Of a stretch of DNA of 64,000 nucleotides, positions 28,689-36,954 are shown piece after piece (position 1 is the first letter of the stretch; every line of letters starts with the position of its first letter). The DNA comes from Cupriavidus gilardii. Lineage in GTDB: Bacteria > Pseudomonadota > Gammaproteobacteria > Burkholderiales > Burkholderiaceae. The notes under the pieces are model-generated. The model was given only the letters and a program-made list of their open reading frames with translations, was not told the DNA's origin and did not search any database. Position numbers and translations under genes: made by a program. The stretch covers positions 1 to 64,000 of the forward strand of contig NZ_JABTYE010000019.1 in NCBI RefSeq assembly GCF_013314895.1. The letters are read 5' to 3'.

Positions 28689-30068
28689 TCAAACCTGCGA
28701 GGGCTCGTGCCGCCGCGTCAGGGACTGGACCAGCGGGTGGCCCTGGAAATGCTCCAGCAGCCTTGTCTTCTGTGGATCCGTCAGCAGCGAATCCCCGATC
28801 ATGGCCGGCCAGCGAGCCGCTGCTGCTGCAACCGTATGACGGATCGCCGCCGCTGCCGGCTTCTCCGGGATGCCCAGCTCGGCGCAGAATCGCCGGAGAA
28901 CGGCCGGCCCAATGCCCGGCTTGGCTGCCTTCCCCTGCCGCGCGTCGCTGACCGACATGCGCGGCTTCTCGTTCAAAGCGGGAGGCAGGATGTGCAACGC
29001 ATGCCCGGTACGGCGGTTGTACGCCGAGTAGCCGACGATGTCATAGGCCGGCGGCAGTTCCGGCGTGCGACCGTCGGGATAGTAGATGCCGATGTTCTTC
29101 AAATGCATGTCCGGGTTGCCGAGCATCTCGTTGACGACGATACGCCGCAGCAGTTCATGCACCGCAGGCTCCCCGAGCGACGGGAATTCCATCATCACGC
29201 CCGCCACATCCAGATAGCTTGCGCCGAGGTACTTCTGCTCGGGCATGACTTCGAGAATCTGCGCGAAGTCTTCGCAATGAATGCGCCCCTGCGGCGTGCG
29301 GTCATAGCGAATCACGGCGAGGAAATTGGTGCGGCTGTCGGCATCGCCAAGATCGTAACCATGCTCCACCGCCAGCGCTTCCAACGGGGCCAGGTGCGCT
29401 TCGGTGACATTGACTCCGGCTGCGCCGGCAAGACGCAGCGACAGCTCTTCCAGCTCGGGCAACAGCGGCTGCCCGACCACCGGCAGCTTGGCGATGATGT
29501 GGGTGTCCTGCATCTTGGTCCGGCCCACATATCGCCCGCCCTGCCGGATGACGCCAACCTTCGGCTGCACCCCTGACAGCGAGACGCCGTCGTCCATCGG
29601 GTCGGCGGTCACCGACATTTCGACGGAATCGGCGTCCTGCGTGACATAGTGGGCCAGCTCGTCGCGCGTCAGCTCAAGAGGCCGTGCGTGGACGTTGCCC
29701 GGCAAATCCTTGCCGCAGGCCGCCAGCATTTCGAAATGGTCCTTCGGGTCGCAGCCACGCTGCGCGGCGACATGATCGCGGAAAACGCCTTCGGGCAGCA
29801 GGTTCTGGAAGAAGGCGGGCAGCAGCCAGCCATTGGAAGGGCTGAATCGTCCGTTGAACAACGTCGAGCCGACGTCCGCCCACAGCGCCCGCTGCGCTTC
29901 GCGATCGCGGGCCAGCATCGACAGCGAAATCGCCGGCGCATCGCGCATTGCGGCAAAGGCCTCGTCGGCCACGAAGCGATTGACCACCTGGGCATCGCCG
30001 AGCGCGTACTGGAACAGCACGCCCGCCCGGACCTTGCCGATGAAGATACCGACTGCTTTGACGTTCAT
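28689..30068 (-). CDS. hipA: HipA serine/threonine kinase toxin
   Basis: A 459-residue HipA-family kinase. The N-terminal HipA-coupling domain (about 1-110) is followed by the kinase core. Visible motifs are the P-loop-like SLSGVQPKVG (about 163-172), in which the first Ser aligns with the E. coli autophosphorylation Ser150; the catalytic loop GNPDMHLKN (D320, N325); and the metal-binding YDI (D343). All needed residues are present, so it should be active. Such kinases phosphorylate glutamyl-tRNA synthetase or related targets and cause dormancy. It is preceded by the antitoxin gene with an 11-bp gap. Confidence 0.93.
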   Translation of the reverse strand: MNVKAVGIFIGKVRAGVLFQYALGDAQVVNRFVADEAFAAMRDAPAISLSMLARDREAQRALWADVGSTLFNGRFSPSNGWLLPAFFQNLLPEGVFRDHVAAQRGCDPKDHFEMLAACGKDLPGNVHARPLELTRDELAHYVTQDADSVEMSVTADPMDDGVSLSGVQPKVGVIRQGGRYVGRTKMQDTHIIAKLPVVGQPLLPELEELSLRLAGAAGVNVTEAHLAPLEALAVEHGYDLGDADSRTNFLAVIRYDRTPQGRIHCEDFAQILEVMPEQKYLGASYLDVAGVMMEFPSLGEPAVHELLRRIVVNEMLGNPDMHLKNIGIYYPDGRTPELPPAYDIVGYSAYNRRTGHALHILPPALNEKPRMSVSDARQGKAAKPGIGPAVLRRFCAELGIPEKPAAAAIRHTVAAAAARWPAMIGDSLLTDPQKTRLLEHFQGHPLVQSLTRRHEPSQV

Positions 30069-30079
30069 GAATTGCCTGC

Positions 30080-30403
30080 CTAGGACTTGTCAGCTTCCGT
30101 CTTGCGCGCTGCAAGACGCTCCCGCGCCGCCTGCACGCGAGTCTTAACCGCGGGCGCCGTTGGCGTGAACGAGCCTTCCTGTGACAGACCGGCTGCCGCG
30201 CCCTTCGGCACGATGGCCAGTTCGTAGCCAAGGCGATCCAGCACAGCGAGCAAGGTCGTGACTTTATAGTCACCTTCCCCGCTCAGCATGGAGGTAACGG
30301 TGCGGCGCGACAGACCGGTCCGCGCCCCGAGCTCGCTCTGCGTCAGCGAGAGCGCCTTCAGGCGGGTGCGAAGCAGCGCGGCGATTTCAGGCAATGATCG
30401 CAT
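30080..30403 (-). CDS. hipB: HipB antitoxin, XRE-type DNA-binding protein
   Basis: A 107-residue helix-turn-helix protein: LSLTQSELGARTGLSRRTVTSMLSG is an XRE domain (about 20-55), followed by a basic, Ala-rich tail (RVQAARERLAARK). As antitoxin it should bind HipA and repress the operon through the repeats just upstream. The ATG at 30403 abuts the palindrome at 30405-30419, with no Shine-Dalgarno visible, which suggests a nearly leaderless or weakly translated message. A TTG at 30427 is a poorer alternative. Confidence 0.88.
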   Translation of the reverse strand: MRSLPEIAALLRTRLKALSLTQSELGARTGLSRRTVTSMLSGEGDYKVTTLLAVLDRLGYELAIVPKGAAAGLSQEGSFTPTAPAVKTRVQAARERLAARKTEADKS

Positions 30404-30404
30404 G

Positions 30405-30419
30405 ATACTAAAGTAGTAT
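30405..30419. promoter_or_regulatory. Palindrome ATACTA-AAG-TAGTAT at the hipB start
   Basis: A perfect 6-bp inverted repeat directly before the hipB ATG, sharing the core ACT(T/A)TA/AAAGTA with the 18-bp repeats upstream. A candidate HipB operator that would occlude the start region. Confidence 0.55.
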
Positions 30420-30430
30420 ATTTTCAAAAA

Positions 30431-30448
30431 ATCATACTTTATTGCTCA
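30431..30448. promoter_or_regulatory. hipBA control repeat, copy 1
   Basis: ATCATACTTTATTGCTCA matches 16 of 18 positions of the repeat at 30494-30511, in the same orientation. Candidate HipB binding element. Confidence 0.55.
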
Positions 30449-30464
30449 TCCGACGTCAAATAAA

Positions 30465-30511
30465 TGAGCAGTAAAGTAGGATTACTACGCTTTATCCTAC
30501 TTTACTGCTCA
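30465..30511. promoter_or_regulatory. Perfect 18-bp inverted repeat upstream of hipBA
   Basis: TGAGCAGTAAAGTAGGAT (30465-30482) and its exact complement ATCCTACTTTACTGCTCA (30494-30511) are separated by 11 bp. The block is far more AT-rich than the surrounding genome. It could be a pair of HipB operators in opposite orientation, or a hairpin insulating the operon. The inner TAGGAT/ATCCTA pair recalls the ATCC/GGAT cores of E. coli HipB operators. Confidence 0.65.
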
Positions 30512-30601
30512 CCGCGACAAGCGTTTCCGAACTCGGTCGCCATTGTTGGCGTGGCGGCAGAACCGCGCGCCGCCAGGCATCGCCGTACGGAAGGTTCAGC
30601 A

Positions 30602-30967
30602 TCACCCCCCGATATGCGGCCGATCCGACTGCATCCGGTCGCCCTGCTCGTCCGGCGGCGAGACCTGTTCGTTCATCACCTCGTTCGGCGTGATGCCGGG
30701 CTTGTCGGCGGGTTTTGCGCCGGGCTTGCCGCCCTGCTGACCCTGCTGACCCTGCTGACCCTGCTGACCCTGTTGGCTTTCCTTGCCCTGCCTGCCCTGT
30801 TCCGCCTGCGTGGCACTACCGGCCGGATTGCTTTCCGACGGCAGCGTATCCGCCTCGGCGGCCGGGTTCTGCCCACGTTCCTGCGACAGCGGGCCCTTCT
30901 CCGGTGTCAGCGACTCGACGGACTGCGGGGCCACGGGATTCGGAATCCCTGAAGATTTGTCCTTCAT
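30602..30967 (-). CDS. Small hydrophilic protein with Gln-Gln-Gly repeats
   Basis: A 121-residue, highly hydrophilic protein without cysteines or a signal peptide: MKDKSSGIPNPVAPQSVESL, then Pro/Glu/Ser-rich sequence, a repeat of GQQ units (about 70-82), and KPGAKPADKPGITPNEVMNEQVSPPDEQGDR. The ATG at 30967 has GGAG 7 bases upstream; an ATG two codons earlier is too close to that site. Composition suggests an intrinsically disordered protein. I do not recognise a family. It lies 91 bp upstream of the hipBA control repeats. Confidence 0.6.
   Translation of the reverse strand: MKDKSSGIPNPVAPQSVESLTPEKGPLSQERGQNPAAEADTLPSESNPAGSATQAEQGRQGKESQQGQQGQQGQQGQQGGKPGAKPADKPGITPNEVMNEQVSPPDEQGDRMQSDRPHIGG
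30732..30776. repeat. 9-bp tandem repeat (CCCTGCTGA)x4 plus one imperfect copy
   Basis: Four perfect and one degenerate copy encode the Gln-Gln-Gly repeats of the small hydrophilic protein. The unit is in frame, so copy changes alter length only. Confidence 0.85.
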
Positions 30968-31120
30968 GCGCATCTCCGTTTGCAATGGATGGTGGAGGGC
31001 GCTGCAACGCGCCCGCTGCAGCACGCCGCGACAGCGCGGCGCTGCGGCCTCTGCCATTGCCGACGCAAGACACATACCCGGAGACATACCCGGGCACATG
31101 CGCGCCCCATGCGTGCGGAA

Positions 31121-32137
31121 TCAGTCCACCGTCACCCCATTGGCCCGGATGATCTCGCCCCATACCTTGATGTCGTCGCGGATCGTCGCCGCGAAGGCCT
31201 CGCTGGTCCTGGCCGGCGGATTGGCCATGTTCATCAGCGCGAAGCGCTCGCGGATCTGCGGGTCGCCCAGCATGCCGTTGATCTCGGCGTTGAGCCGCTT
31301 GACGATCGGCGCCGGCGTGCCGGCGGGCGCAAAGAGGCCATACCAGCTGTTGGTGTCGAACGGATAGCCCTGCTCGCGCATGGTCGGCACCTCGGGCGAT
31401 ACCGAGCCGCGGCGGCTGCCGCTGATCGCCAGCGCGCGGATCTTGCCCGAGCGGATCAGCGGCAGCGACGACGAGGTATCGACGAAGGCCACCTTGATCA
31501 TGCCGCCCTGCAGATCGTTCAGCACCTGCCCCACCGCCTTGTACGGAACGTGGCGCATGCGCAGGCCGGCCTGCATCTTCAGCGCCTCCATGGTCAGATG
31601 TCCGCCGGAGCCGATGCCCCAGGAGCCGTAGTCGTAGGTATCGGGTCTGGCCTTCACCGCGGCGACGAGCTCGCGCAGATTCCGCGCGGGAAAATCCGGC
31701 GTCACCACCAGGAAGTTGCCGCCCTCGCCCACCTGTGCAACGGGTGCGAGGTCGCGCAGCGCGTCGTAGGGCAGCTTCGGCTGCAGGGTATGGTTGATGA
31801 CGATCGACGCGGCATAGGTGAACAGCAGCGTATGGCCGTCCGGCGCGGCCTTGGCCACCGTGTCGACGCCGATGATGCCCGTGGCGCCCGGTTTGTTGTC
31901 GACGATCACCGTCTGTCCCAGCCGCTTGCCGAGCCGTTCGGCGATCACGCGGGCAAACAGGTCGGTGCCGCTGCCGGCCGAGGAGGCCACCACCAGCCGG
32001 ATCGGCCGCGATGGCCACGTATCGGCAGCCCAGGCCGGCCCGGCCGCGAGCGGGGCGGCCACCATGGCCATCAGCGCGAGCAGCGCCTGCCGCCGGCTCC
32101 TGGGCGGCGCGATAGCGTCGTGGTGATCGATCGACAT
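31121..32137 (-). CDS. Bug-family TTT periplasmic substrate-binding protein
   Basis: A 338-residue tripartite-tricarboxylate (TctC/Bug) receptor. The signal contains RSRRQALLALMAMVAAP and ends PAWAA, with a twin-arginine-like RR. Next comes the family opening WPSRPIRLVVASSAGSGTD, then VDNKPGATGIIGVDTVAKAAPDGHTLL and YGLFAPAGTPAPIVKRLNAEI. Bug proteins bind carboxylates, amides and similar small ligands. A very strong AAGGAGG ribosome site precedes the ATG. It follows the degenerate metallo-beta-lactamase gene by 13 bp in the same operon. No TctA/TctB membrane subunits are nearby, as is usual for Bug genes. Confidence 0.92.
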   Translation of the reverse strand: MSIDHHDAIAPPRSRRQALLALMAMVAAPLAAGPAWAADTWPSRPIRLVVASSAGSGTDLFARVIAERLGKRLGQTVIVDNKPGATGIIGVDTVAKAAPDGHTLLFTYAASIVINHTLQPKLPYDALRDLAPVAQVGEGGNFLVVTPDFPARNLRELVAAVKARPDTYDYGSWGIGSGGHLTMEALKMQAGLRMRHVPYKAVGQVLNDLQGGMIKVAFVDTSSSLPLIRSGKIRALAISGSRRGSVSPEVPTMREQGYPFDTNSWYGLFAPAGTPAPIVKRLNAEINGMLGDPQIRERFALMNMANPPARTSEAFAATIRDDIKVWGEIIRANGVTVD

Positions 32138-32150
32138 CGTCTGGTCCTCC

Positions 32151-33413
32151 TTATCGTTGGCTGAACGGGTGACGCTCACCGCGTTCGATGCTGTCGGCGC
32201 TGGCCAGATAGAGGCTGCGCGATACATAGCTGGGCACCTGGCGGGCCCGCTGGCGCAGCCACCCGGCCTTCAGCTCGCGCGCCTGGCGCAGCGTGGGGAT
32301 ATCGCCCGGCGCGCCGGCGAGCACGTCGATCACATGCAGGGCGAGCTGCACCTCGCCCTTGTCGGCGAGCGCCTGCGCATGGCGGATCAGCGCGGCGTGA
32401 TCGCTGACCGCGGCGGCGATCTGCGCGGCGGCCTGTTCCGGCGGCGCCGGATGCAGCGAGGTCGCGTTGCGGTCCCACCAGCCGTTCTCCGCGCGGTAGA
32501 TGTCCCTGGCGATATAGCTCGGGTCGCCGTAGCTCGGCCGCATCCATGGCGTGCCGAACCAGGTCTCGGGATAGCGCAGTGCGGCCAGCATCTCGCGCTC
32601 GTCCATGCCCTGGTTGATCAGGCGGATCACCTCGTCGTGCAGCCAGTGCAGCGCGCCTGCGGTATGGCGCAGCACCTCGATCGCCTGCGCGCCGCACAGA
32701 TCGGCGCCGAATTCGCGCACCACGCGCGCGGGTTCGAGCGCCGCCAGGTTCTCCAGCGTGCGGGCCCAGCGCGGCGCATCGCGCATCGTGCGCAGCGGCG
32801 TGCCGATGTTCGGGATCGAATCGATCACCGCGGGGCCGCCGTACAGGATGCGGGACGCGGGCAACCACACGGCCACCGCATCGTCGGTCTCCGACGGCGC
32901 CCACAGCAGCTCGGCCCGGCCCGGGCCGCAGCCTACCGTCAGTCCCTGGGCGAAGGTCTCGGTGGGCGCATGCTGACTCAGCTTGCCCGCCAGGCGGCCG
33001 CGCGGCTGGCGGAACTGCACCTCGGCCAGCGCCTCCTGCAGCGACATGGTGGCGCGGTAGCGGGCCTGGCGCGGCAGCACATTGGCGTGCGCGATCACGC
33101 GCGGCGCGGGCTCGCCACGCTCGGCGCAATGCGCCAGCCACAGCGGCAACCCGCTGTTGTAGCCGAGATGGCCGTGGCTGAAGACGATGGCCGCCAGCGG
33201 CAACGGGCTGACGCTGCGCAGCGCGTCGATCATGCCGCGCGTGATGGCGCCACCAGGGCCGGCATCGACCAGCAGCAGCGCGTCGCCTCTCTCGGTGGCG
33301 ATCCTCGCGACGAACGACTGGCCCTGACCGTGCAGCTTCCAGACGCCGGGGGCGACGGTCTCGACCCCATCGCCGGTGGCCAGCGCCGCCGGGCGCGCTT
33401 CGAAATCCTGCAT
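32151..33413 (-). CDS. Alkylsulfatase-like metallo-beta-lactamase-fold protein with degenerate metal site
   Basis: A 420-residue protein resembling linear alkylsulfatases. The N-terminal part has the beta-lactamase fold pattern (LLLVDAGPGGAITRGMIDAL), and the C-terminal part has the dimerisation pattern YRAENGWWDRNATSLHPAP. The usual HxHxDH zinc motif reads HGHLGYNSG (H80, H82, then Gly and Tyr where Asp and His are expected), so at least two metal ligands are lost. The protein is also shorter than the typical 600-plus residues of alkylsulfatases. The ATG at 33413 follows CAGGAG. It is co-transcribed with a Bug receptor; a TetR gene lies 91 bp upstream on the same strand. Function uncertain. 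Confidence 0.72.
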   Translation of the reverse strand: MQDFEARPAALATGDGVETVAPGVWKLHGQGQSFVARIATERGDALLLVDAGPGGAITRGMIDALRSVSPLPLAAIVFSHGHLGYNSGLPLWLAHCAERGEPAPRVIAHANVLPRQARYRATMSLQEALAEVQFRQPRGRLAGKLSQHAPTETFAQGLTVGCGPGRAELLWAPSETDDAVAVWLPASRILYGGPAVIDSIPNIGTPLRTMRDAPRWARTLENLAALEPARVVREFGADLCGAQAIEVLRHTAGALHWLHDEVIRLINQGMDEREMLAALRYPETWFGTPWMRPSYGDPSYIARDIYRAENGWWDRNATSLHPAPPEQAAAQIAAAVSDHAALIRHAQALADKGEVQLALHVIDVLAGAPGDIPTLRQARELKAGWLRQRARQVPSYVSRSLYLASADSIERGERHPFSQR

Positions 33414-33504
33414 GCGAACGACTCCTGTGACAGAACGAAGACGAGCGCCGCCCCGCTCCGCCGGGGAGCGTCATCGTGGCAACGCCAGGGAAGGTACGAG
33501 CGCG

Positions 33505-34221
33505 CTAACGCCGACCGATGCGGGAACTGACGGGAGCGCTCAGGCTTGCCGCGCAGCAGTCGATCAGCTGGTCCAGCGGCGGCTCGCCGCCGCGCCGGCC
33601 CTGATCGCGATACCAGTGCGCAAGCGAATAGACCACGGTGTCGTTGAACCAGGTCAGCCGCAGGTTCATGACCTCGCGCGGCACTTCGGGGCAAAGCGCG
33701 AACACCAGCTTGCGCACGCGCACCAGCGCCGACACCGCGTCGCGTTCCACCAGCCCCTTCTTCAGCAGGTTCGGGCTGAAGGTCGTCTGCGCCAGCACCT
33801 GCAGATAGTGGCGACCCCAATCGGTATCGCGCACCGCATCGGCCAGCGGCAGGATGGTCGCCTCGACCACCGCATGCAGATCGGTGTCGCGGCCCTCGGC
33901 CACCAGCCGGTCCAGATAGCGATGACGGATCACGTTGATCTGATGCAGCCGCCGGTTCAGCAGATGGCTGACCAGCGCCTCGCGCGAGCCGAAGTGGTAG
34001 TGCAGCGCCGAGCGGTTGCGCTGGCCGCTTTCGAGCACGATCTGCCGCAGCGGCACCTGCTCGACGCCATGCTCGGCGAACAGGCGCTCGGCGATCTCCA
34101 GCATCCTGGCGGCGGTGCCCGGCACGCCGCCTTCGTCTTCGGCAGCCGGCGCGGCGGCCTTGCGCCGGCCCGCTGTTTCGGTGTCCTCGCCGATCACCGA
34201 GCGAATCTGTTTGAGCTTCAT
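33505..34221 (-). CDS. TetR/AcrR-family transcriptional regulator
   Basis: A 238-residue regulator. An N-terminal basic/acidic extension (about 1-35) precedes the TetR helix-turn-helix AARMLEIAERLFAEHGVEQVPLRQI...SALHYHFGSREALVSHLL (about 38-90). The C-terminal ligand domain is typical of the group with an ANTFSPNLLKKG-like segment. It is divergent from the porin gene, with two related AATACT-type dyads in the shared 244-bp region, and upstream of the alkylsulfatase-like and Bug genes. It may control both sides. Confidence 0.87.
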   Translation of the reverse strand: MKLKQIRSVIGEDTETAGRRKAAAPAAEDEGGVPGTAARMLEIAERLFAEHGVEQVPLRQIVLESGQRNRSALHYHFGSREALVSHLLNRRLHQINVIRHRYLDRLVAEGRDTDLHAVVEATILPLADAVRDTDWGRHYLQVLAQTTFSPNLLKKGLVERDAVSALVRVRKLVFALCPEVPREVMNLRLTWFNDTVVYSLAHWYRDQGRRGGEPPLDQLIDCCAASLSAPVSSRIGRR

Positions 34222-34290
34222 GCCTGCAATCCGCAATGTCCCCCGCCCATCGCAAGGTTCGGTGTCAGCATAGTCGCGTCACGCCGTTCT

Positions 34291-34303
34291 AATACTAGGG
34301 ATT
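34291..34303. promoter_or_regulatory. Imperfect dyad AATACTAGGGATT, candidate TetR operator 1
   Basis: AATACT-A-GGGATT shares its left arm and central spacing with the perfect dyad at 34403. It lies 70 bp upstream of the TetR start. Confidence 0.4.
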
Positions 34304-34402
34304 AACCCGGAAATTCGACCGCGTGCACAGGCGCCAAGGCTCTGCGGGTAATCCCCAGATTTTCGAACCGCGATGCGGCGCTATGGTGTTTCGGACCCGC
34401 GT

Positions 34403-34415
34403 AATACTGAGTATT
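34403..34415. promoter_or_regulatory. Perfect dyad AATACT-G-AGTATT, candidate TetR operator 2
   Basis: A 13-bp perfect palindrome with a single central base, 51 bp upstream of the porin start. With the related element 112 bp away it is a likely binding site for the divergent TetR regulator. Confidence 0.55.
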
Positions 34416-34465
34416 AAAACCGAAGCGGGCGACCAAAGACACCGCGGACGCGGAGGAGACACGGC

Positions 34466-35617
34466 ATGAAGCGATGGTGGATCACGGCGGCGGCCGGCCT
34501 GATGGCGCACGGCGCGCACGCGCAATCGTCGGTGACCTTGTATGGCGTGGTCACCGCCAGCCTGCAGTACGTCAACAATGCGCAGAACGTCAGCGGCGGC
34601 GTGCTGGCGCCCGGCAGCGGCTCGCGCACCATGCTCAACTCGTCGGGCATCGCGCAGTCGCGCTTCGGGCTGCGCGGTACCGAGGAGCTGGGCGGCGGCG
34701 TGCAGGCGCTGTTCGTGCTGGAGAACCAGTTCAACACCGACGACGGACGGATGGGCCAGAACGCGATGTTCGGCCGGCAGGCCTTCGTCGGCCTGAAGAG
34801 CGAGCTCGGGCGCATCACCTTCGGGCGGCAGTACACCTCGTCGTTCCTGGCGCTGGGCAGCTTCACGCCGGTGGCCTACGCGCCGGAGTTCGAGCCGGTG
34901 GTCGGCATCGCCGGGCCGAATTTCCGCGAGAACAACATGGTCCAGTACCACGGCAAGTTCGGGCCCTTGTCGCTGCACACGCACTGGTCGTTCGGCGAGC
35001 GCACCGGCAGCCTGGCAGCCGGCTCGGCCTATGGCATCGGCGTGTCGTACTACACCAACGGCTTCGGCGTCGCGGCCGCCTACGACGAGGTCAAGACGCT
35101 GAACGCCGCGCAGGCGTCCGGCGCCTCGTCCTCCGGCGACTATGGCCGCGACATGCGCGCCTTCCTGGCCGGCAGCTACGAGATCGGCGCGTTCAAGTTC
35201 GTCGCCGGCTACCGCTGGGGCAACTCGGTCGCGCCCGGCGAGGGCGCGCCCACGCTGCTGCCGCATCGCGACGACATGGTCTGGGCCGGGGTGCACTGGC
35301 AAACCACCCCCGCGCTGCGGCTGAGCCTGGCCTACTACTACGACGACATCAAGCGCGCCGATATCGGCGGCGCCAGCGTCAATCCGGCCAATCCGCAGCA
35401 ATATCTGGCGCTGGCCGACTATCGCCTGACCAAGCGCACCGATCTGTTTGCCGGCGTGATGTACGCGCGCAATGCCTCGCTGAACTGGGACAACATCGGC
35501 TATCTGCCGAACGGCCAATCGGTCGGCTACGCGCCGGCGACCTCCCAGGTCTATTACAAGCGCCCCGACGCCAGGGGACAGCTCGGCGTCTCGCTGGGCA
35601 TCCGCACCATTTTCTAG
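34466..35617 (+). CDS. Burkholderiales-type general porin (Gram-negative porin, OmpC-like)
   Basis: A 383-residue outer-membrane beta-barrel. The signal peptide ends AHGAHAQS, and the mature part opens SSVTLYGVVTASLQY, the standard start of Burkholderiales porins. Family markers are SRFGLRGTEELGGGVQALFVLENQFN, GRQAFVGLKSELGRITFGRQYT and the C-terminal GVSLGIRTIF ending in Phe, as required for BAM recognition. AGGAG precedes the ATG. The next gene (DUF1254) starts 8 bp after the stop with its ribosome site overlapping the porin stop, so the two are co-transcribed. Confidence 0.95.
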   Translation: MKRWWITAAAGLMAHGAHAQSSVTLYGVVTASLQYVNNAQNVSGGVLAPGSGSRTMLNSSGIAQSRFGLRGTEELGGGVQALFVLENQFNTDDGRMGQNAMFGRQAFVGLKSELGRITFGRQYTSSFLALGSFTPVAYAPEFEPVVGIAGPNFRENNMVQYHGKFGPLSLHTHWSFGERTGSLAAGSAYGIGVSYYTNGFGVAAAYDEVKTLNAAQASGASSSGDYGRDMRAFLAGSYEIGAFKFVAGYRWGNSVAPGEGAPTLLPHRDDMVWAGVHWQTTPALRLSLAYYYDDIKRADIGGASVNPANPQQYLALADYRLTKRTDLFAGVMYARNASLNWDNIGYLPNGQSVGYAPATSQVYYKRPDARGQLGVSLGIRTIF

Positions 35618-35625
35618 GAGCCACG

Positions 35626-36954
35626 ATGCAAGCCACGGAACGTATGGAAAACACCGACGTCACGATCGATCCCGCCCTCGCCGCCCGCGTGCGCGAGGCC
35701 TTCATCTATACCTTCCCGGTGCACGATCTCGCCCAGGTGCGCTGGCAGATCACGCAGAACCCGCAGAACCGCAACCGCGTGCCGGTCAATGGGCTGCTGC
35801 ACTACCGCCGGCTGCTCGACCATCGCGCCCGCACCGTGACCCAGCCCAACAACGACACGCTCTATTCGCTGTCGTATCTGGCCCTGCACGGCGGACCGAT
35901 GCGGCTGCGGCTGCCGGACATGGGCGAGCGCTACTACAGCGTCGCGCTGCTCGACATCTTCACCAACAACTTCGCCTGCATCGGCAGCCGCACCACCGGC
36001 ACCCAGGCGGCCGAGTTCCTGCTGGCCGGGCCCGGCTGGACCGGCGAAGCGCCGGCCGGCACGCAGCTGATTCGCTGTCCGAGCAACGACGTGTGGCTGC
36101 TGGGGCGGCTGCTGGTGGACGGCGAACACGACCTGCCGGCCGTGCATGCCCTGCAGGACGCCATCCGGCTCGCGCCGGTGGAACGGCGAGACGCAGGCGA
36201 TGGCGGCCCGCTCGACACCGTGCCCGACGAGGCCGATCCGGCTCGCTACCTCGATCTGGTCAATGAAGTGCTGGGCCGCAATCCGATTCCGGACGACGAG
36301 CGCGAGCTGGTGGCGGGATTTGCGCAAGTCGGCATCCGTCCCGGGCAGCGCCAGGTGTACGCGGAACTGGCGATGCCGGTCCAGCAGGTCTGGCGCGCCA
36401 TGCTGCCCGCGTTGCGCAAGGAGCTGGCGCGCACGCCGGGCTTCGGCAACGGCAAGGAGCCGGGGCCGTGGCAGTCGGGTCCGGACCATCTGGGCAATTT
36501 CGGCAAGGACTACACCTACCGCGCCCATGTGTCGCTGATCGGCCTGGGCGCACTGGAGCGCGCCGAAGCGATCTACGCCACCTGCGTGACCGACGCCGCG
36601 GGCGAACGGCTGGACGGCGCACGCGCCTACCGGCTGCATATCCCGCCGGCGATGCCGGTCGATGCGTTCTGGTCGCTATCGATGTACGAGTTCGCGCCGG
36701 ACGGGCGGCGCTTTTTCACCGACAACGCGATCGGCCGCTATACCATCGGCGATCGCACGCCGGGACTGCAGGTCAACGCCGACGGCAGCATCGATCTATG
36801 GCTGCAGCACGCGCGTCCGGAGCCGGCGCGCGAAGCCAACTGGCTGCCGGCGCCGGCCGGTCGCTTCTCGCTGACCTTGCGCTATTACCACCCGCAGCAG
36901 CCGCTGCTGTCGCGCCGCTTCGTGCAGCCGGCACCGGAGCCGATCGCGTTCTAG
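35626..36954 (+). CDS. DUF1254/DUF1214 domain protein, porin-linked
   Basis: A 442-residue protein of the DUF1254 (N-terminal) plus DUF1214 (C-terminal) architecture. Features are AFIYTFPVHDLAQVRWQIT, TQPNNDTLYSLSYLAL, ERYYSVALLDIFTNNFACIG and, in the C-terminal part, FWSLSMYEFAPDGRRFFTDNAIGRYTIGDRTPGL. No signal peptide is evident at the chosen start, unlike its lipoprotein paralogue at 53099. The biochemical role of the family is not established. Coupling to a porin suggests a role in handling an imported compound; that is inference. The stop codon overlaps that of the convergent GAF gene (CTAG). Confidence 0.88.
   Translation: MQATERMENTDVTIDPALAARVREAFIYTFPVHDLAQVRWQITQNPQNRNRVPVNGLLHYRRLLDHRARTVTQPNNDTLYSLSYLALHGGPMRLRLPDMGERYYSVALLDIFTNNFACIGSRTTGTQAAEFLLAGPGWTGEAPAGTQLIRCPSNDVWLLGRLLVDGEHDLPAVHALQDAIRLAPVERRDAGDGGPLDTVPDEADPARYLDLVNEVLGRNPIPDDERELVAGFAQVGIRPGQRQVYAELAMPVQQVWRAMLPALRKELARTPGFGNGKEPGPWQSGPDHLGNFGKDYTYRAHVSLIGLGALERAEAIYATCVTDAAGERLDGARAYRLHIPPAMPVDAFWSLSMYEFAPDGRRFFTDNAIGRYTIGDRTPGLQVNADGSIDLWLQHARPEPAREANWLPAPAGRFSLTLRYYHPQQPLLSRRFVQPAPEPIAF

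Noticed and set aside
28689-30520. Genomic island or prophage around hipBA
   Set aside because: Only the short control region is AT-rich; no integrase, transposase, tRNA or attachment repeat is seen.
34474-36954. Single 826-codon frame suggesting a porin-DUF1254 fusion
   Set aside because: The first half is an out-of-frame reading of the porin. The DUF1254 gene has its own ATG at 35626 and a ribosome site.
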